A stretch of DNA of 62,225 nucleotides from an uncultured bacterium (GCA_905215325.1 CAJMPP010000010.1:1-62225); one strand, 5' to 3'. Positions 1-10,969 are shown, counted from the first letter of the stretch. Notes: generated by a model not told the origin, from the letters alone. Numbers and translations: made by a program.

Positions 1-661
1 CGCGCGCCGCGCGCGCGTTGAGAGAGGCCCGCGGGGGGATCGCCCCCTGCGGGCCCCTCTGCGTTTTGGGGGAGAGGGCTCCGGTCGGGCGGCGGCATCG
101 CGCCGGCCTGCTCGCTGCGTTGCCGGAGATCTCGCATGCTGTGCGCGGCGCGCGGGGACGCTTCGAAGGCGAGGCCGATAGTCTTCAGGGGGATGTTCCC
201 CTTGCGGGCCTTTTCTTCGTTATAGGCGGCGATCTGGTTCGACGATGCTGGCGGTGCCGCGCCGCCGGAGCATCTCGCGCTGTGTCGTAGGAGCATCCGC
301 GCGGGGCCTATCCGCAGGGCCGCGTGTGCGCGGCAGCGCCGAAGGGCCGCGGGGAGGGGCTTTCTCCGCGGCCATTTCAGCATTATGGGGGGGTTCACAA
401 TCAGACAGTGCGGCTTGACCTGCGCTTTTTCGGCATTCTTCGGTATCGAAAGGGCTGCGCTCGGGAAGTCGACCGTCGTGGTGCTGGCGCTTTCTGTCGT
501 TTGTGTCGGGGGGTTTGGGGTATGCGCTTCTCCATGCTCCACTATGTTTATGCTGCTGTTGGTTTGCGCGGTCGATTCTGTGATCGGTTCATTCGGTGCT
601 ACACTTTTGGTGTACAAATTTGATAGCTGTTTTGGGTACTGTGCTTTGATCGGGGGCTTGC
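1..661. other. Gene-free left edge with a possible minus-strand coding remnant
   Basis: No convincing complete gene was found before the tsaC start. The plus-strand reading frames here have no ribosome-binding site and shadow-like composition. On the minus strand, one frame (codons in phase with 237-239) is open from about 383 to the left edge. Between about 240 and 135 it reads as ordinary-looking protein (it includes AAYNEEKARKGN) with nearly all codons ending in G or C. No start with a ribosome-binding site is visible, so this could be a decayed gene, the end of a gene with an unrecognised start, or chance. The stretch 385-661 is less GC-rich and presumably contains the tsaC promoter. Confidence 0.35.
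23..67 (+). terminator. Rho-independent terminator of a gene beyond the left edge
   Basis: A long GC-rich inverted repeat (left arm 23-38, loop ATCG at 39-42, right arm 43-60, with a couple of unpaired bases) is followed by GCGTTTT. There is a T-run only on the plus side, so it most likely ends a plus-strand gene lying left of the window. Confidence 0.6.
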
Positions 662-1270
662 ATGACTGCGGTGTCGGACACCTTGGAGGATACTGCGTTA
701 GCTTTGGCTGACGGTCGAGCTTGCATATTCCCGACTGATACGGTTTATGGTGTTGGTGTTGCTGTTCACGCGGCGTCCGGGCCGGAGGTTCTCTTTGATA
801 TTAAGCAAAGAGATGCGGGGAAGCCTATCGCTTGGCTTGTTGGGTCGATTGACGACCTGCAACAGTATGGTATGAATGTTCAGCCTGCTGCCTGTCAGCT
901 TGCACGGCGGTTTTGGCCGGGCGCCCTTACTGTTATCGTTGAAGCCTCGGATTTGGTGCCGGCGTCGTATCGTTCGGAGTCGGGCACCATCGGACTCCGT
1001 ATGCCTGCTAACGAAACGACGCTTGCGCTGATTCGCCGCGTAGGGTGCCCGCTTGCCACAACATCTGCCAATATCAGCGGTAGAGCCTCGGTTTCTCGAT
1101 TCGAGTCGCTCGATGCGGAATTGCTCGCAAGGGTGGGGTGTGCCTTGCAGGATCCTGTTGAATCGTTGCACAGCGGTGTGGCGTCTACGGTTATTGACTG
1201 CACTGGCGGAGGCTTAAGGATGGTTCGCGAAGGCGGAATATCCTTTGAAGACATCGCTGCTCAATCATAA
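662..1270 (+). CDS. tsaC: L-threonylcarbamoyladenylate synthase (YrdC/Sua5 family)
   Basis: Makes threonylcarbamoyl-AMP from threonine, bicarbonate and ATP, the precursor of the t6A modification at position 37 of ANN-decoding tRNAs. The 202-residue protein is a stand-alone YrdC domain, without the extra C-terminal domain of long Sua5 proteins. It shows the family's FPTDTVYG motif near residue 23, the K-R...GKP substrate-binding pattern (IKQRDAGKP) and the TSANISG motif. The ATG at 662 lacks a good ribosome-binding site. A GGAGG at about 683 could serve an internal TTG at 704, but that start would crowd the motif, so 662 is preferred. rpiB and glyA follow on the same strand. Confidence 0.9.
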   Translation: MTAVSDTLEDTALALADGRACIFPTDTVYGVGVAVHAASGPEVLFDIKQRDAGKPIAWLVGSIDDLQQYGMNVQPAACQLARRFWPGALTVIVEASDLVPASYRSESGTIGLRMPANETTLALIRRVGCPLATTSANISGRASVSRFESLDAELLARVGCALQDPVESLHSGVASTVIDCTGGGLRMVREGGISFEDIAAQS

Positions 1271-1363
1271 GGATTGCGTGGGTAATGCTTTTGAGCAGGT
1301 GCGACAACATATACGGGTGTACTATCGGCTTTGCAGGCATCTATCAGTGGAAGGCGTAGATAC

Positions 1364-1801
1364 ATGAATATCAGCATTGCAAGCGACCATGCAGGTTTTG
1401 ATCAGAAGCAGTTGCTGGCTGCGTACTTGAAGGAACTAGGCCATAACGTTATCGATCGCGGGCCGGATTGCGATGATCGCGTCGACTACCCGGATTTCGC
1501 CGAGGTCGTTGCTCATGATGTCGTCAGCGGCGAAGCTGAGCGCGGGGTGTTGGTGTGCGGCACTGGCATCGGCATGGCTATCGCTGCAAATAAGGTTGAT
1601 GGGATTCGTGCGGCAAATATCGTGTCTCCTGCTTTCGCTGCGCTGTGCCGTGAGCATAACGATGCAAACGTCATCACGCTTTCCGGTCGCTTCGTCGATT
1701 TGTCGGCCAATAAGGAGATCTTGAAGGCCTTCCTTTCTACCGAGTTCGGCGGAGGGCGCCATGCAGGTCGTGTCGAGAAGATCATGGCGCTTGAGGGATG
1801 A
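1364..1801 (+). CDS. rpiB: Ribose 5-phosphate isomerase B
   Basis: Interconverts ribose 5-phosphate and ribulose 5-phosphate in the non-oxidative pentose phosphate pathway; cytosolic. The 145-residue protein is a complete RpiB/LacAB-family enzyme: it opens with the phosphate-binding ASDHAGF motif, has the catalytic cysteine in VCGTGIGM and the conserved CREHNDANV segment. An upstream in-frame start (1331) exists, but the ATG at 1364 has GGAAGG a suitable distance upstream and starts directly at the family N-terminus. The gene ends about 30 bases before a strong terminator, so tsaC-rpiB may form one transcript separate from glyA. Confidence 0.92.
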   Translation: MNISIASDHAGFDQKQLLAAYLKELGHNVIDRGPDCDDRVDYPDFAEVVAHDVVSGEAERGVLVCGTGIGMAIAANKVDGIRAANIVSPAFAALCREHNDANVITLSGRFVDLSANKEILKAFLSTEFGGGRHAGRVEKIMALEG

Positions 1802-1830
1802 TAGCGGCAATTAACGGTTTCGCCCAATCT

Positions 1831-1864
1831 AAACGGCTGACGATTCGTCGGCCGTTTTCCGTTT
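1831..1864 (+). terminator. Terminator after rpiB
   Basis: AAACGGC...GCCGTTT arms enclose a second GACGA/TCGTC pairing, followed by TTTTCCGTTT. It separates rpiB from glyA. Confidence 0.75.
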
Positions 1865-1926
1865 AAAGCCGTATCGTTACCGGATGATTGCGAGGATGTG
1901 CATACCCTGTGGGGCCGTGCGGTATG

Positions 1927-1935
1927 TGCTAGAGT
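1927..1935 (+). promoter_or_regulatory. Candidate extended -10 promoter for glyA
   Basis: TGC followed by TAGAGT (1930-1935) lies 39 bases before the glyA ATG. No good -35 hexamer is visible 16-18 bases upstream, so the call rests on the extended -10 alone. Confidence 0.35.
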
Positions 1936-1973
1936 ACAGTTTGTAACGATTCATCAATAGGAAGGGTGTCCTC

Positions 1974-3230
1974 ATGGCTATCGATCATGTGAAGCAAACC
2001 GATCCGGAAGTGGCAAGCGCGCTTGGGCAAGAGCTGTCTCGTCAGCGTTCGTCCGTCGAGCTGATCGCATCCGAGAACTTCACGTCTCAAGCCGTGATGG
2101 AGGCTATGGGCAGCGTTCTTACGAACAAGTACGCCGAAGGCTTGCCGGGCAAGCGCTATTACGGCGGTTGCGAGAAGGTCGATATCATCGAGAACCTTGC
2201 ACGCGATCGTGCTTGCAAGCTGTACGGTGCAAAGTTCGCGAACGTCCAGCCGCATTCCGGTGCCAACGCCAACCTCGCTGCATATTTCGCCACGGTGAAG
2301 CCGGGTGATACGGTTATGGGCATGAGCCTGGATAACGGCGGCCACCTGACTCATGGCAGCCCGGCGAACTTCTCCGGCAAGCTGTACAACGTCGTTTCTT
2401 ATGGCGTTGATCCGGAAACCGAGACCATCGACTACGACGAGATGGAGAAGCTGGCGAAAGAGCATCAGCCTAAGCTGATCGTCGGCGGCGCCTCCGCCTA
2501 TCCGCGTATCATCGACTTCGAGCGTATGGCGCAGATCGCCCATGAAGTGGGCGCATACCTTATGATCGACATGGCCCATATCGCCGGCCTGGTCGCGACG
2601 GGTGCACATCCTTCTCCGGTGCCCTACGCCGACATCGTCACGTCCACCAGCCATAAGACCCTTCGTGGCCCGCGCGGCGGTTTCATTCTCACCAATAACG
2701 AGGATTTGTTCAAGAAGATCAATTCCGCTGTGTTCCCGGGTAGCCAGGGCGGCCCGCTCATGCACGTTATCGCCGGCAAGGCCGTTGCCTTCGGCGAGGC
2801 GCTGCAGCCTTCTTTCAAGGAATATATCGACCATGTGGTGGAGAACGCTGCTGCAATGGGTCAGGGTATGACCGATGGCGGCCTGCGCCTGGTATCCGGC
2901 GGAACGGACAACCATCTGTGCCTGGTCGACCTGACCCCCGCCGATGTCACCGGCAAGGATGCCGAAAAGCTCTTGGAGAGCGTCGGCCTGACGGTGAACA
3001 AGAACACCATCCCCAACGAGCAGCGCAGCCCGTTCGTTGCCAGCGGTATCCGCGTGGGCAGCGCTGCCGCCACCAGCCGTGGGTTTACCAAAGAGGACTT
3101 CTACGAGGTGGGCCAGTGCATCGCCGCAACTGTGTTCAACGCTGCCGATGAGGCGAAGCTGACAGACGTCAAGGCGAAGATCGATGCCATGTTGGAGAAG
3201 CATCCGCTGTATCCTGGCTTGGAGTATTAA
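1974..3230 (+). CDS. glyA: Serine hydroxymethyltransferase
   Basis: PLP enzyme that converts serine and tetrahydrofolate to glycine and 5,10-methylene-THF, the main source of one-carbon units; cytosolic. The 418-residue length is standard for bacterial GlyA. Family landmarks are visible in order: SVELIASENF near the N-terminus, the YAEGLPGKRYYGG segment, the PLP-lysine motif in TSTSHKTLRGPRGG, and the C-terminal SGIRVGSAAATSRG substrate-binding region. The ATG is preceded by AGGAAGG. Terminators flank the gene on both sides (1831-1864 and 3252-3285), suggesting it is transcribed alone. The next gene, a dCMP deaminase, feeds dTMP synthesis, which uses the methylene-THF made here. Confidence 0.97.
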   Translation: MAIDHVKQTDPEVASALGQELSRQRSSVELIASENFTSQAVMEAMGSVLTNKYAEGLPGKRYYGGCEKVDIIENLARDRACKLYGAKFANVQPHSGANANLAAYFATVKPGDTVMGMSLDNGGHLTHGSPANFSGKLYNVVSYGVDPETETIDYDEMEKLAKEHQPKLIVGGASAYPRIIDFERMAQIAHEVGAYLMIDMAHIAGLVATGAHPSPVPYADIVTSTSHKTLRGPRGGFILTNNEDLFKKINSAVFPGSQGGPLMHVIAGKAVAFGEALQPSFKEYIDHVVENAAAMGQGMTDGGLRLVSGGTDNHLCLVDLTPADVTGKDAEKLLESVGLTVNKNTIPNEQRSPFVASGIRVGSAAATSRGFTKEDFYEVGQCIAATVFNAADEAKLTDVKAKIDAMLEKHPLYPGLEY

Positions 3231-3251
3231 CAGTAAGCAAAAGGTATAAGT

Positions 3252-3285
3252 CGACGGCCGGGCAAGGTGTCCTTGCTCGGCCGTT
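3252..3285 (+). terminator. Terminator after glyA
   Basis: ACGGCCG and GCAAGG pair with CCTTGC and CGGCCGT around a TGT loop, with only a short T-rich tail. It overlaps the possible longer reading of the next gene and so argues for the downstream start at 3309. Confidence 0.65.
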
Positions 3286-3308
3286 CGTGCATGGAAGAGG
3301 AGGGGCCG

Positions 3309-3794
3309 ATGCCCGGGACCACCGATCGTCGTCCAAGTTGGGACGAGTATTTCATGACGCTCGCCAACGAGGTTGCCACGCGTACCACGTGTCTTCGCCG
3401 AGCCGTGGGCGCGATCATCGTGAAGGATCGCAGGATCCTTGCCACAGGCTATAACGGCGTGCCAACGGGGCTGGCTCACTGTGCGGAAACGGGCTGCCTG
3501 CGTCAGCAGCTGGGGGTGCCAAGCGGCCAGCGTCACGAGATTTGCCGAGGATTGCATGCAGAGCAGAATGCGATCATCCAGGCTGCACGTTATGGCATAA
3601 ATATCACAGGCGCCTCGATCTACATAACCACTCAGCCATGCGTGGTGTGCGCGAAAATGCTTATCAACGCCGATATTGAGGAGATTATCTACTCGAATCC
3701 CTATCCGGATGAATTGGCGATGTCCATGCTTCGCGAAGCGGGTATCAAACTACGCGTTTACGATGACGCTATGCAAAATAATGCAAATGCATAA
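3309..3794 (+). CDS. Deoxycytidylate (dCMP) deaminase, ComEB type
   Basis: Zinc-dependent deaminase converting dCMP to dUMP for thymidylate synthesis; cytosolic. The 161-residue protein has the family zinc site: the HAEQNAI motif (His ligand and catalytic Glu) and PCVVCAK (two Cys ligands), with an additional cysteine/histidine-rich insert (HCAETGCL, then HEICRG) typical of dCMP deaminases and ComEB. In-frame starts exist at 3267 and 3291, but only the ATG at 3309 has a good GAGGAGG just upstream, and the 3267 start falls inside the glyA terminator. Gram-positive relatives are often called ComEB, but nothing here ties it to competence. Confidence 0.88.
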   Translation: MPGTTDRRPSWDEYFMTLANEVATRTTCLRRAVGAIIVKDRRILATGYNGVPTGLAHCAETGCLRQQLGVPSGQRHEICRGLHAEQNAIIQAARYGINITGASIYITTQPCVVCAKMLINADIEEIIYSNPYPDELAMSMLREAGIKLRVYDDAMQNNANA

Positions 3795-3983
3795 AAACTG
3801 AACACTATCGCGGTTTTGTTAATAAGAGAAAAAGTAGAGCTGGGTAAATAGCGGGCAAAATCGAATAAATTCACGCCATTTGCCAACGTTTTGTGGCGAT
3901 TGCGGAGTTTAGAGGGGGCCCGAGTGGTTCTACGTTATCATTAGCTCTGGTTTTTTATGCGGGAATCTTGATTAACGAAAGGT
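3795..3983 (+). promoter_or_regulatory. AT-rich leader, likely promoter region of the atp operon
   Basis: This gap is conspicuously richer in A and T than its surroundings and contains several -10-like elements (for example TTATCAT near 3935-3941 and TAAATA near 3844), none with a clear -35 partner. A T-run (TTTTTT) lies at about 3951. No gene is seen. As the only sizeable gap before the ATP synthase genes it is the likely site of their promoter. Confidence 0.35.
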
Positions 3984-4283
3984 TTGGGTGAAACGCAGGT
4001 CATGGTTGCTGCCGTTTTGATCGGTGCCATAACTGGCTTTATCGGCTTTCTGCCGTTGTTCGCAGCTCTGCGTTTGGCTCGGAAGCACCCTTCGGTATCG
4101 GTCGCCAACGCGGCGCTTTACGGTCTGGGGGGCACGTTCGTGTCTCTTGTGGTCGTTGCGGTCGCGCTGATCGTATGCGCGCTCGTCGCGCGTCCGTCCG
4201 TGTTTCCCTTCGGCATGGCCGAGATCGTTTCGCTTATCGTTTGTACCGCAGCGTACGTGTGGCGTAAAAACGTGGCACGGTAA
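3984..4283 (+). CDS. Small membrane protein at the AtpI position
   Basis: A 99-residue hydrophobic protein with about three predicted membrane segments (residues ~7-27, ~45-68, ~75-92), directly before atpB. Position, size and topology match the weakly conserved AtpI/subunit I proteins that help assemble the c-ring or bring Mg2+ to the synthase, but the sequence itself carries no motif that proves it. The start is uncertain: the frame can begin with TTG at 3984, directly behind CGAAAGG, or with ATG at 4002, which has only a weak AGG. Encoding 40 bases upstream of atpB suggests cotranscription. Confidence 0.6.
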   Translation: MGETQVMVAAVLIGAITGFIGFLPLFAALRLARKHPSVSVANAALYGLGGTFVSLVVVAVALIVCALVARPSVFPFGMAEIVSLIVCTAAYVWRKNVAR

Positions 4284-4323
4284 TTGTCGGATTCGTTTAT
4301 TGGAAAGGCTGGGATGATCTGAG

Positions 4324-5112
4324 ATGGGCGAGGCGCTCAACAAGTTCGTCGAAGAGGCACGGCACCTCTCCGAAACTTTCGATTCCCACACCGTATTCTC
4401 TATCGGCGGTTGGGACATCAGCCAGTACACGCTGTACATGTTCTTCATTTTGGCGTTGGTGCTGATGGTTGTTCTGGTCGGAGGCCGCAAGCTTCAGCTG
4501 GTCCCGAAGAATAAGTTCCTTAACACCGTCGAGTATGGCTACGACTTCGTGAACACGAGCATCGGCCAGGACGTTATCGGTGAGGGTTTCAAGAAGCACA
4601 TCCCGTTTTTGTGCACGCTGTTCTTCTTCATCCTCATCGCTAACGTCGTGGGTCTGATTCCGGGTGCGAAGGCCACCACGGGAACCATTTCCATCACGTG
4701 GGCGCTCGCAGCCATCTCGTTCGTGTACTTCAACTTCTACGGTCTGAAGACGCTGGGCGTGTTCGGTTACATCAAGAGCCTCGTGCCCTCCGGTGTTCCC
4801 GGACCCATGGTCCCGATCATCTGGTTCCTGGAGTTCTTCTCTATGGTCATCCGCGTTCTGACGCTGGCCGTTCGTCTTTACGGCAACATGCTGGCCGGCC
4901 ATATGGTCCTGGCCGTGTTCTCCTTGGCAACCACCGTGTTCCTGCAGCAGGCTGTTTTCAGCATGGACTTCGTTGCCGCGCTGCCTGCTGTCGCATGGTT
5001 CGTCTTGCTGGTCCTCATGTATGCCATGGAGTGCCTGGTGGCGTTCCTTCAGGCGTACGTGTTCACCATTCTGTCCGCATCCTACATCGGCATGGCGGTT
5101 CATCCCCACTGA
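4324..5112 (+). CDS. atpB: F1Fo ATP synthase subunit a
   Basis: Membrane stator subunit that forms the two ion half-channels against the c-ring. The 262-residue protein has five to six membrane helices. The essential arginine is visible as R184 in the LAVRLYGNM motif (the LxLRLxxN signature), followed by the penultimate-helix carboxylate E236 and Q243 in ECLVAFLQAYVF. The ATG at 4324 is the only plausible start; a GGAAAGG lies 16 bases upstream, rather far. It is followed by an unusually long gap (about 120 bases) before atpE, which contains a small GGCGG/CCGCC hairpin that might set different expression for subunits a and c. Confidence 0.96.
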   Translation: MGEALNKFVEEARHLSETFDSHTVFSIGGWDISQYTLYMFFILALVLMVVLVGGRKLQLVPKNKFLNTVEYGYDFVNTSIGQDVIGEGFKKHIPFLCTLFFFILIANVVGLIPGAKATTGTISITWALAAISFVYFNFYGLKTLGVFGYIKSLVPSGVPGPMVPIIWFLEFFSMVIRVLTLAVRLYGNMLAGHMVLAVFSLATTVFLQQAVFSMDFVAALPAVAWFVLLVLMYAMECLVAFLQAYVFTILSASYIGMAVHPH

Positions 5113-5235
5113 TGCGCGGACCGGCGGTCGATCCGCCACCCGTTCTGTTTGGCACCACAGCTGACATGAGTAGATCAGCTTGGGCATATTGGCATGAGCA
5201 CGGAGAAGGCTCCGGGTTCAACGAAGGAGGTAATT

Positions 5236-5448
5236 ATGGAAATCACGCTCGCTGCGCTGAAGGTCGTCGGCTATGGCCTCGCCGCCATCGGCCCCGGCAT
5301 CGGCATCGGCGTTGCAACGTATGGTCTGTGCGTGTCCGCTGCACGCCAGCCTGAGATGAAGGGCACCCTGATGGGCTACTTCTTCATCGGCGCTGCTATG
5401 TCCGAGGCTCTGGCACTGCTGGGCCTGGTCCTCTTCTTCATTGGCTAA
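5236..5448 (+). CDS. atpE: F1Fo ATP synthase subunit c (rotor ring)
   Basis: Membrane hairpin subunit whose oligomer is the ion-driven rotor. The product is 70 residues: helix 1 contains the glycine-rich GPGIGIGVATYG run, the polar loop is AARQPEM, and helix 2 carries the ion-binding glutamate E57 in AAMSEALALLG. An ATG at 5194 is in frame, but the ATG at 5236 has a perfect AAGGAGG and gives the family's normal length. The residues that bind sodium in Na+-type rings (Gln in helix 1, Ser/Thr after the Glu) are absent: I24 is at the helix-1 position and A58 follows E57. Proton coupling is therefore expected. Confidence 0.95.
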   Translation: MEITLAALKVVGYGLAAIGPGIGIGVATYGLCVSAARQPEMKGTLMGYFFIGAAMSEALALLGLVLFFIG

Positions 5449-5500
5449 CAGGTTTTCGACTCAAGCAAGACCTATAGGCTAAGGAAAGGAGGCAAGCGAG

Positions 5501-6109
5501 TTGAACGTTAAGAACAAAGTGCTCCGTGGTTGCGGCAGCGCAGCCGTCGCATTCGGCGCGGCAAGCGCTATGCTTCCTGCTCAGGCATTTGCCGATGAAG
5601 GCAGCGGCGTTGCGGCTATCCTGCCGCAGATGGATGAGTTCATCCCCATGCTCGTTGCGTTCATCATCTTGTGGATCATCCTGGCGAAATTCGGTTGGCC
5701 GCTGTTCGAGGGCATGCTTGTCAAGCGCGAGACCACCATCAAGGACGCTCTCGAGCAGTCCGAGAACGCTCGCGTTGAAAGCGAGCGCGTGCTCGCCGAG
5801 TACAAGCGCCAGCTGGAGGAAACCAAGGCGCAGTCCGCGCAGATCATCGCCGACGCCAAGAAGACGGGCGAGGCCGTCAAGGCCGACATCACCGCTAAGG
5901 CCCAGGCTGAGGCTGCCGGTATGATCGAGAAGGCCCATGCCGCCATCGAGGCTGACAAGAAGGCCGCTATCGCCGAGCTCCAGGGTTCGGTGGCCGATCT
6001 GTCCGTCGCCGTGGCTTCCCGCCTGATCGGCGAGGACCTCAACGATGATGAGCACCGCAAGATCATCGAGCGCTACGTGAACGAGGCGGGCAGTTTCAAT
6101 GCCAACTAA
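5501..6109 (+). CDS. atpF: F1Fo ATP synthase subunit b, with N-terminal leader
   Basis: Peripheral stalk subunit joining Fo to F1 through subunit delta. The 202-residue protein starts with TTG, supported by AAGGAGG seven to fifteen bases upstream. Unlike textbook b subunits, about 30 residues precede the membrane helix and look like a signal peptide (basic start, hydrophobic core, then AQAFADEG with a plausible cleavage site near residue 31). The real membrane anchor follows at residues ~47-68 (MLVAFIILWIILAKFGWP), then a long charged coiled coil (~75-180). The end overlaps the start of atpH by 11 bases. Confidence 0.95.
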   Translation: MNVKNKVLRGCGSAAVAFGAASAMLPAQAFADEGSGVAAILPQMDEFIPMLVAFIILWIILAKFGWPLFEGMLVKRETTIKDALEQSENARVESERVLAEYKRQLEETKAQSAQIIADAKKTGEAVKADITAKAQAEAAGMIEKAHAAIEADKKAAIAELQGSVADLSVAVASRLIGEDLNDDEHRKIIERYVNEAGSFNAN

Positions 6110-6676
6110 CCGCCATGTTCAAAAGGAAAAGGTTGCAACCTATGCATCCGTCCTGCTGGATGCCGCTTTAGCGGCCGGCGGTCAGGATGCGGTGCTTGAG
6201 GTTCGCGACCAAGCCGAGCGCATTATCCGCATTATGCGTTCGAACATGGATCTCTCTAGCTCTTTGCAAGACAGCTCTTATACGCCCGAGCAGAGGAACA
6301 GCCTTGCGCGCAACGTGTTCGCGCAGGCACATCCGGTCCTTATCGATGTCTTGGCCGTTATGGCCGAGCGCGGGGACTTCGCGTTGCTCTCGCGCGTATG
6401 GGAGAGCTACGGAGAGCAGGTCGAACGCAAGCTGAACGTCACCGTGGTCGACGTAACCACCGTCGTGCCGCTCGACGATCACCTGCGCGAGGTTATTACG
6501 AAGAAAGCTGAAGCCGACTTGGGCACCAAGGTCGTTTTGCGTGAGAGCATCGACAAGTCCCTGATCGGCGGCATTTTGATGAGCGCCAACGGCAAGCGAA
6601 TCGACGCCAGCATGACGTCTCAGCTTGAGGCTGCTCGCAATGTGCTGAAACATTCCACAGATGGAGGTGAATGCTA

Positions 6677-6677
<1 letters not shown>
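6099..6677 (+). CDS. atpH: F1Fo ATP synthase subunit delta
   Basis: Stator subunit that caps F1 and binds the b-subunit stalk. The 192-residue length is slightly above the usual ~178. The N-terminal helical domain covers residues ~10-110 (ATYASVLLDAAL at its start) and the C-terminal domain shows the conserved region around residue 155 (DKSLIGGILMSANGKRIDASM, of which the IGG...I-D core is typical of the family). The start overlaps atpF, so translation is probably coupled, and the stop codon overlaps the GTG start of atpA. Confidence 0.94.
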
Positions 6678-8242
<1,565 letters not shown>

Positions 8243-8253
8243 GGTAGGTAGAG

Positions 8254-9156
8254 ATGCCCAACCTTCACGACATTGAAAGGCGTATCGGCTCCGTCTCTTC
8301 GACGAAGCAGATCACGCGTACCATGGAAATGGTTGCTGCTGCGAAGATCCGCCTTGCCGGTGAACGCGTGGCGGCGGCTACGCCGTACGCCGAGTCCATG
8401 GTCGAAATGTTGGCCAACGTTGCCAAGCGTGTAGGTGGCTCCGAGAATGCGCTGTTGCGCAAGCATGACGAGGTCAAGAACGTGCTGATCGTCGTCGTCG
8501 TGTCGGACCGCGGTCTGGCCGGCGGCTTCAACAGCAACGTGCTGCGCCAAGTCGATCGTTTGATGAAGAGCAAGCAGGCGGCTGGCGCTGAGGTCAGCGT
8601 CGTTGCCTGCGGCAAGAAGGCCATCGGCTATTACACGTATCGCCGTGTCGAGCCGGTTCTTGCCTTCGCTGGCCAGTCCGCCGACCCCACGGTCGAGGCT
8701 GCGGACGAGATCGCCGCTTATGCGGTCGATGCCTATGCCAACGGATCGATCGACGAGGTCATCGTGGTGTACAACCACGCTAAGAATTCGGCAGAGCAGC
8801 AGCTTCGCGAGGAGTTGCTGCTCCCCGTCGACACGTCGGCCATCGAAGCCGCAAAGGCCGAGAGCGCCGATGGGTCCGCGGGCGAGAAGCTTGAGGGCGA
8901 TGTGATCTTCGAGCCGAGCCCTGAAGCTGTTCTTGACCAGCTGCTGCCGGCGTATGTTCGCACTACGCTGTATCATGCGCTGATCGACTCGGCAGCTGCT
9001 GAGCAGGGCGCACGCCGCAACGCCATGATGTCGGCAACGGACAATGCCACCGAGATGGTTAACACGTTGACCAGATTGTATAACCGCGTACGCCAGGGCG
9101 CTATCACGACCGAGATTTCGGAAATCGTCGGTGGCGCTGCTGCTTTGGAGGATTAA
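8254..9156 (+). CDS. atpG: F1Fo ATP synthase subunit gamma (central shaft)
   Basis: Rotating shaft linking the c-ring to the alpha/beta hexamer. The 300-residue protein has the two conserved terminal helices of the coiled coil: the N-terminal IERRIGSVSSTKQITR...MVAAAK region and the C-terminal MMSATDNATEM...YNRVRQGAIT...EI region. The central Rossmann-like domain lies between. A charged insert around residues 195-220, rich in Glu, Ala and Ser, is longer than in E. coli. The ATG is preceded by AGGTAGG. The stop codon is directly followed by the atpD ATG. Confidence 0.95.
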   Translation: MPNLHDIERRIGSVSSTKQITRTMEMVAAAKIRLAGERVAAATPYAESMVEMLANVAKRVGGSENALLRKHDEVKNVLIVVVVSDRGLAGGFNSNVLRQVDRLMKSKQAAGAEVSVVACGKKAIGYYTYRRVEPVLAFAGQSADPTVEAADEIAAYAVDAYANGSIDEVIVVYNHAKNSAEQQLREELLLPVDTSAIEAAKAESADGSAGEKLEGDVIFEPSPEAVLDQLLPAYVRTTLYHALIDSAAAEQGARRNAMMSATDNATEMVNTLTRLYNRVRQGAITTEISEIVGGAAALED

Positions 9157-10611
<1,455 letters not shown>

Positions 10612-10612
10612 T

Positions 10613-10882
10613 ATGGCTAGCTTCAAGTGCGACATCGTCACGCCTGCCGAGAAGCTTGCAGCTTGCGAGGTTGAAATGGTCGTCGTCCCGGGCGTCGAGG
10701 GCGAGATGGGCTTTCTGGCCGGTCACGCTCCGCTGGTGTCCGTGCTGGCCGATGGCGAGATCCGCCTGACGCCTGCAGAGGGCGGCCCCGTGCAGCGCTA
10801 CGAAGTCAAGGGCGGCTACGTGCAGGTTACCGACGACAAGGTGATCATCCTTGCCGATAGCGCAACGCCTGTTGCTGCATAG
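10613..10882 (+). CDS. atpC: F1Fo ATP synthase subunit epsilon, short form
   Basis: Shaft-base subunit that binds gamma and the c-ring. The product has only 89 residues, compared with 130-140 in E. coli and Bacillus. All of it corresponds to the N-terminal beta-sandwich: CDIVTPAEKL at the start, the VVVPGVEGEMGFLAGHAPLV core, then the GG-VQV-D strand and ILADSA. The C-terminal pair of helices that inhibits ATP hydrolysis in other species is missing. The downstream sequence does not continue it in any frame, so this looks like a natural short form rather than a frameshift. It starts one base after the atpD stop and is the last gene before a strong terminator. Confidence 0.93.
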   Translation: MASFKCDIVTPAEKLAACEVEMVVVPGVEGEMGFLAGHAPLVSVLADGEIRLTPAEGGPVQRYEVKGGYVQVTDDKVIILADSATPVAA

Positions 10883-10969
10883 CCTGGGTGTTGGCTTGAG
10901 CATCTGAACCCGCGGCCGCTGGTGCGACTGCTGGCAACGCGACGGTCGTAACCATCGGCTGTTCACCTG

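Noticed and set aside
324..711. Two overlapping plus-strand frames before tsaC
   Set aside because: No ribosome-binding site, cysteine-rich odd composition, and one runs into the tsaC gene in another frame.
1929..3557. Long open minus-strand frame opposite glyA and the dCMP deaminase gene
   Set aside because: It overlaps two clearly identified plus-strand enzymes and its composition (rich in His, Arg, Gln, Leu) is what the complement of GC-rich codons gives. Similar long frames opposite atpA, atpD, dnaE, the YhgE genes and alaS were rejected for the same reason.
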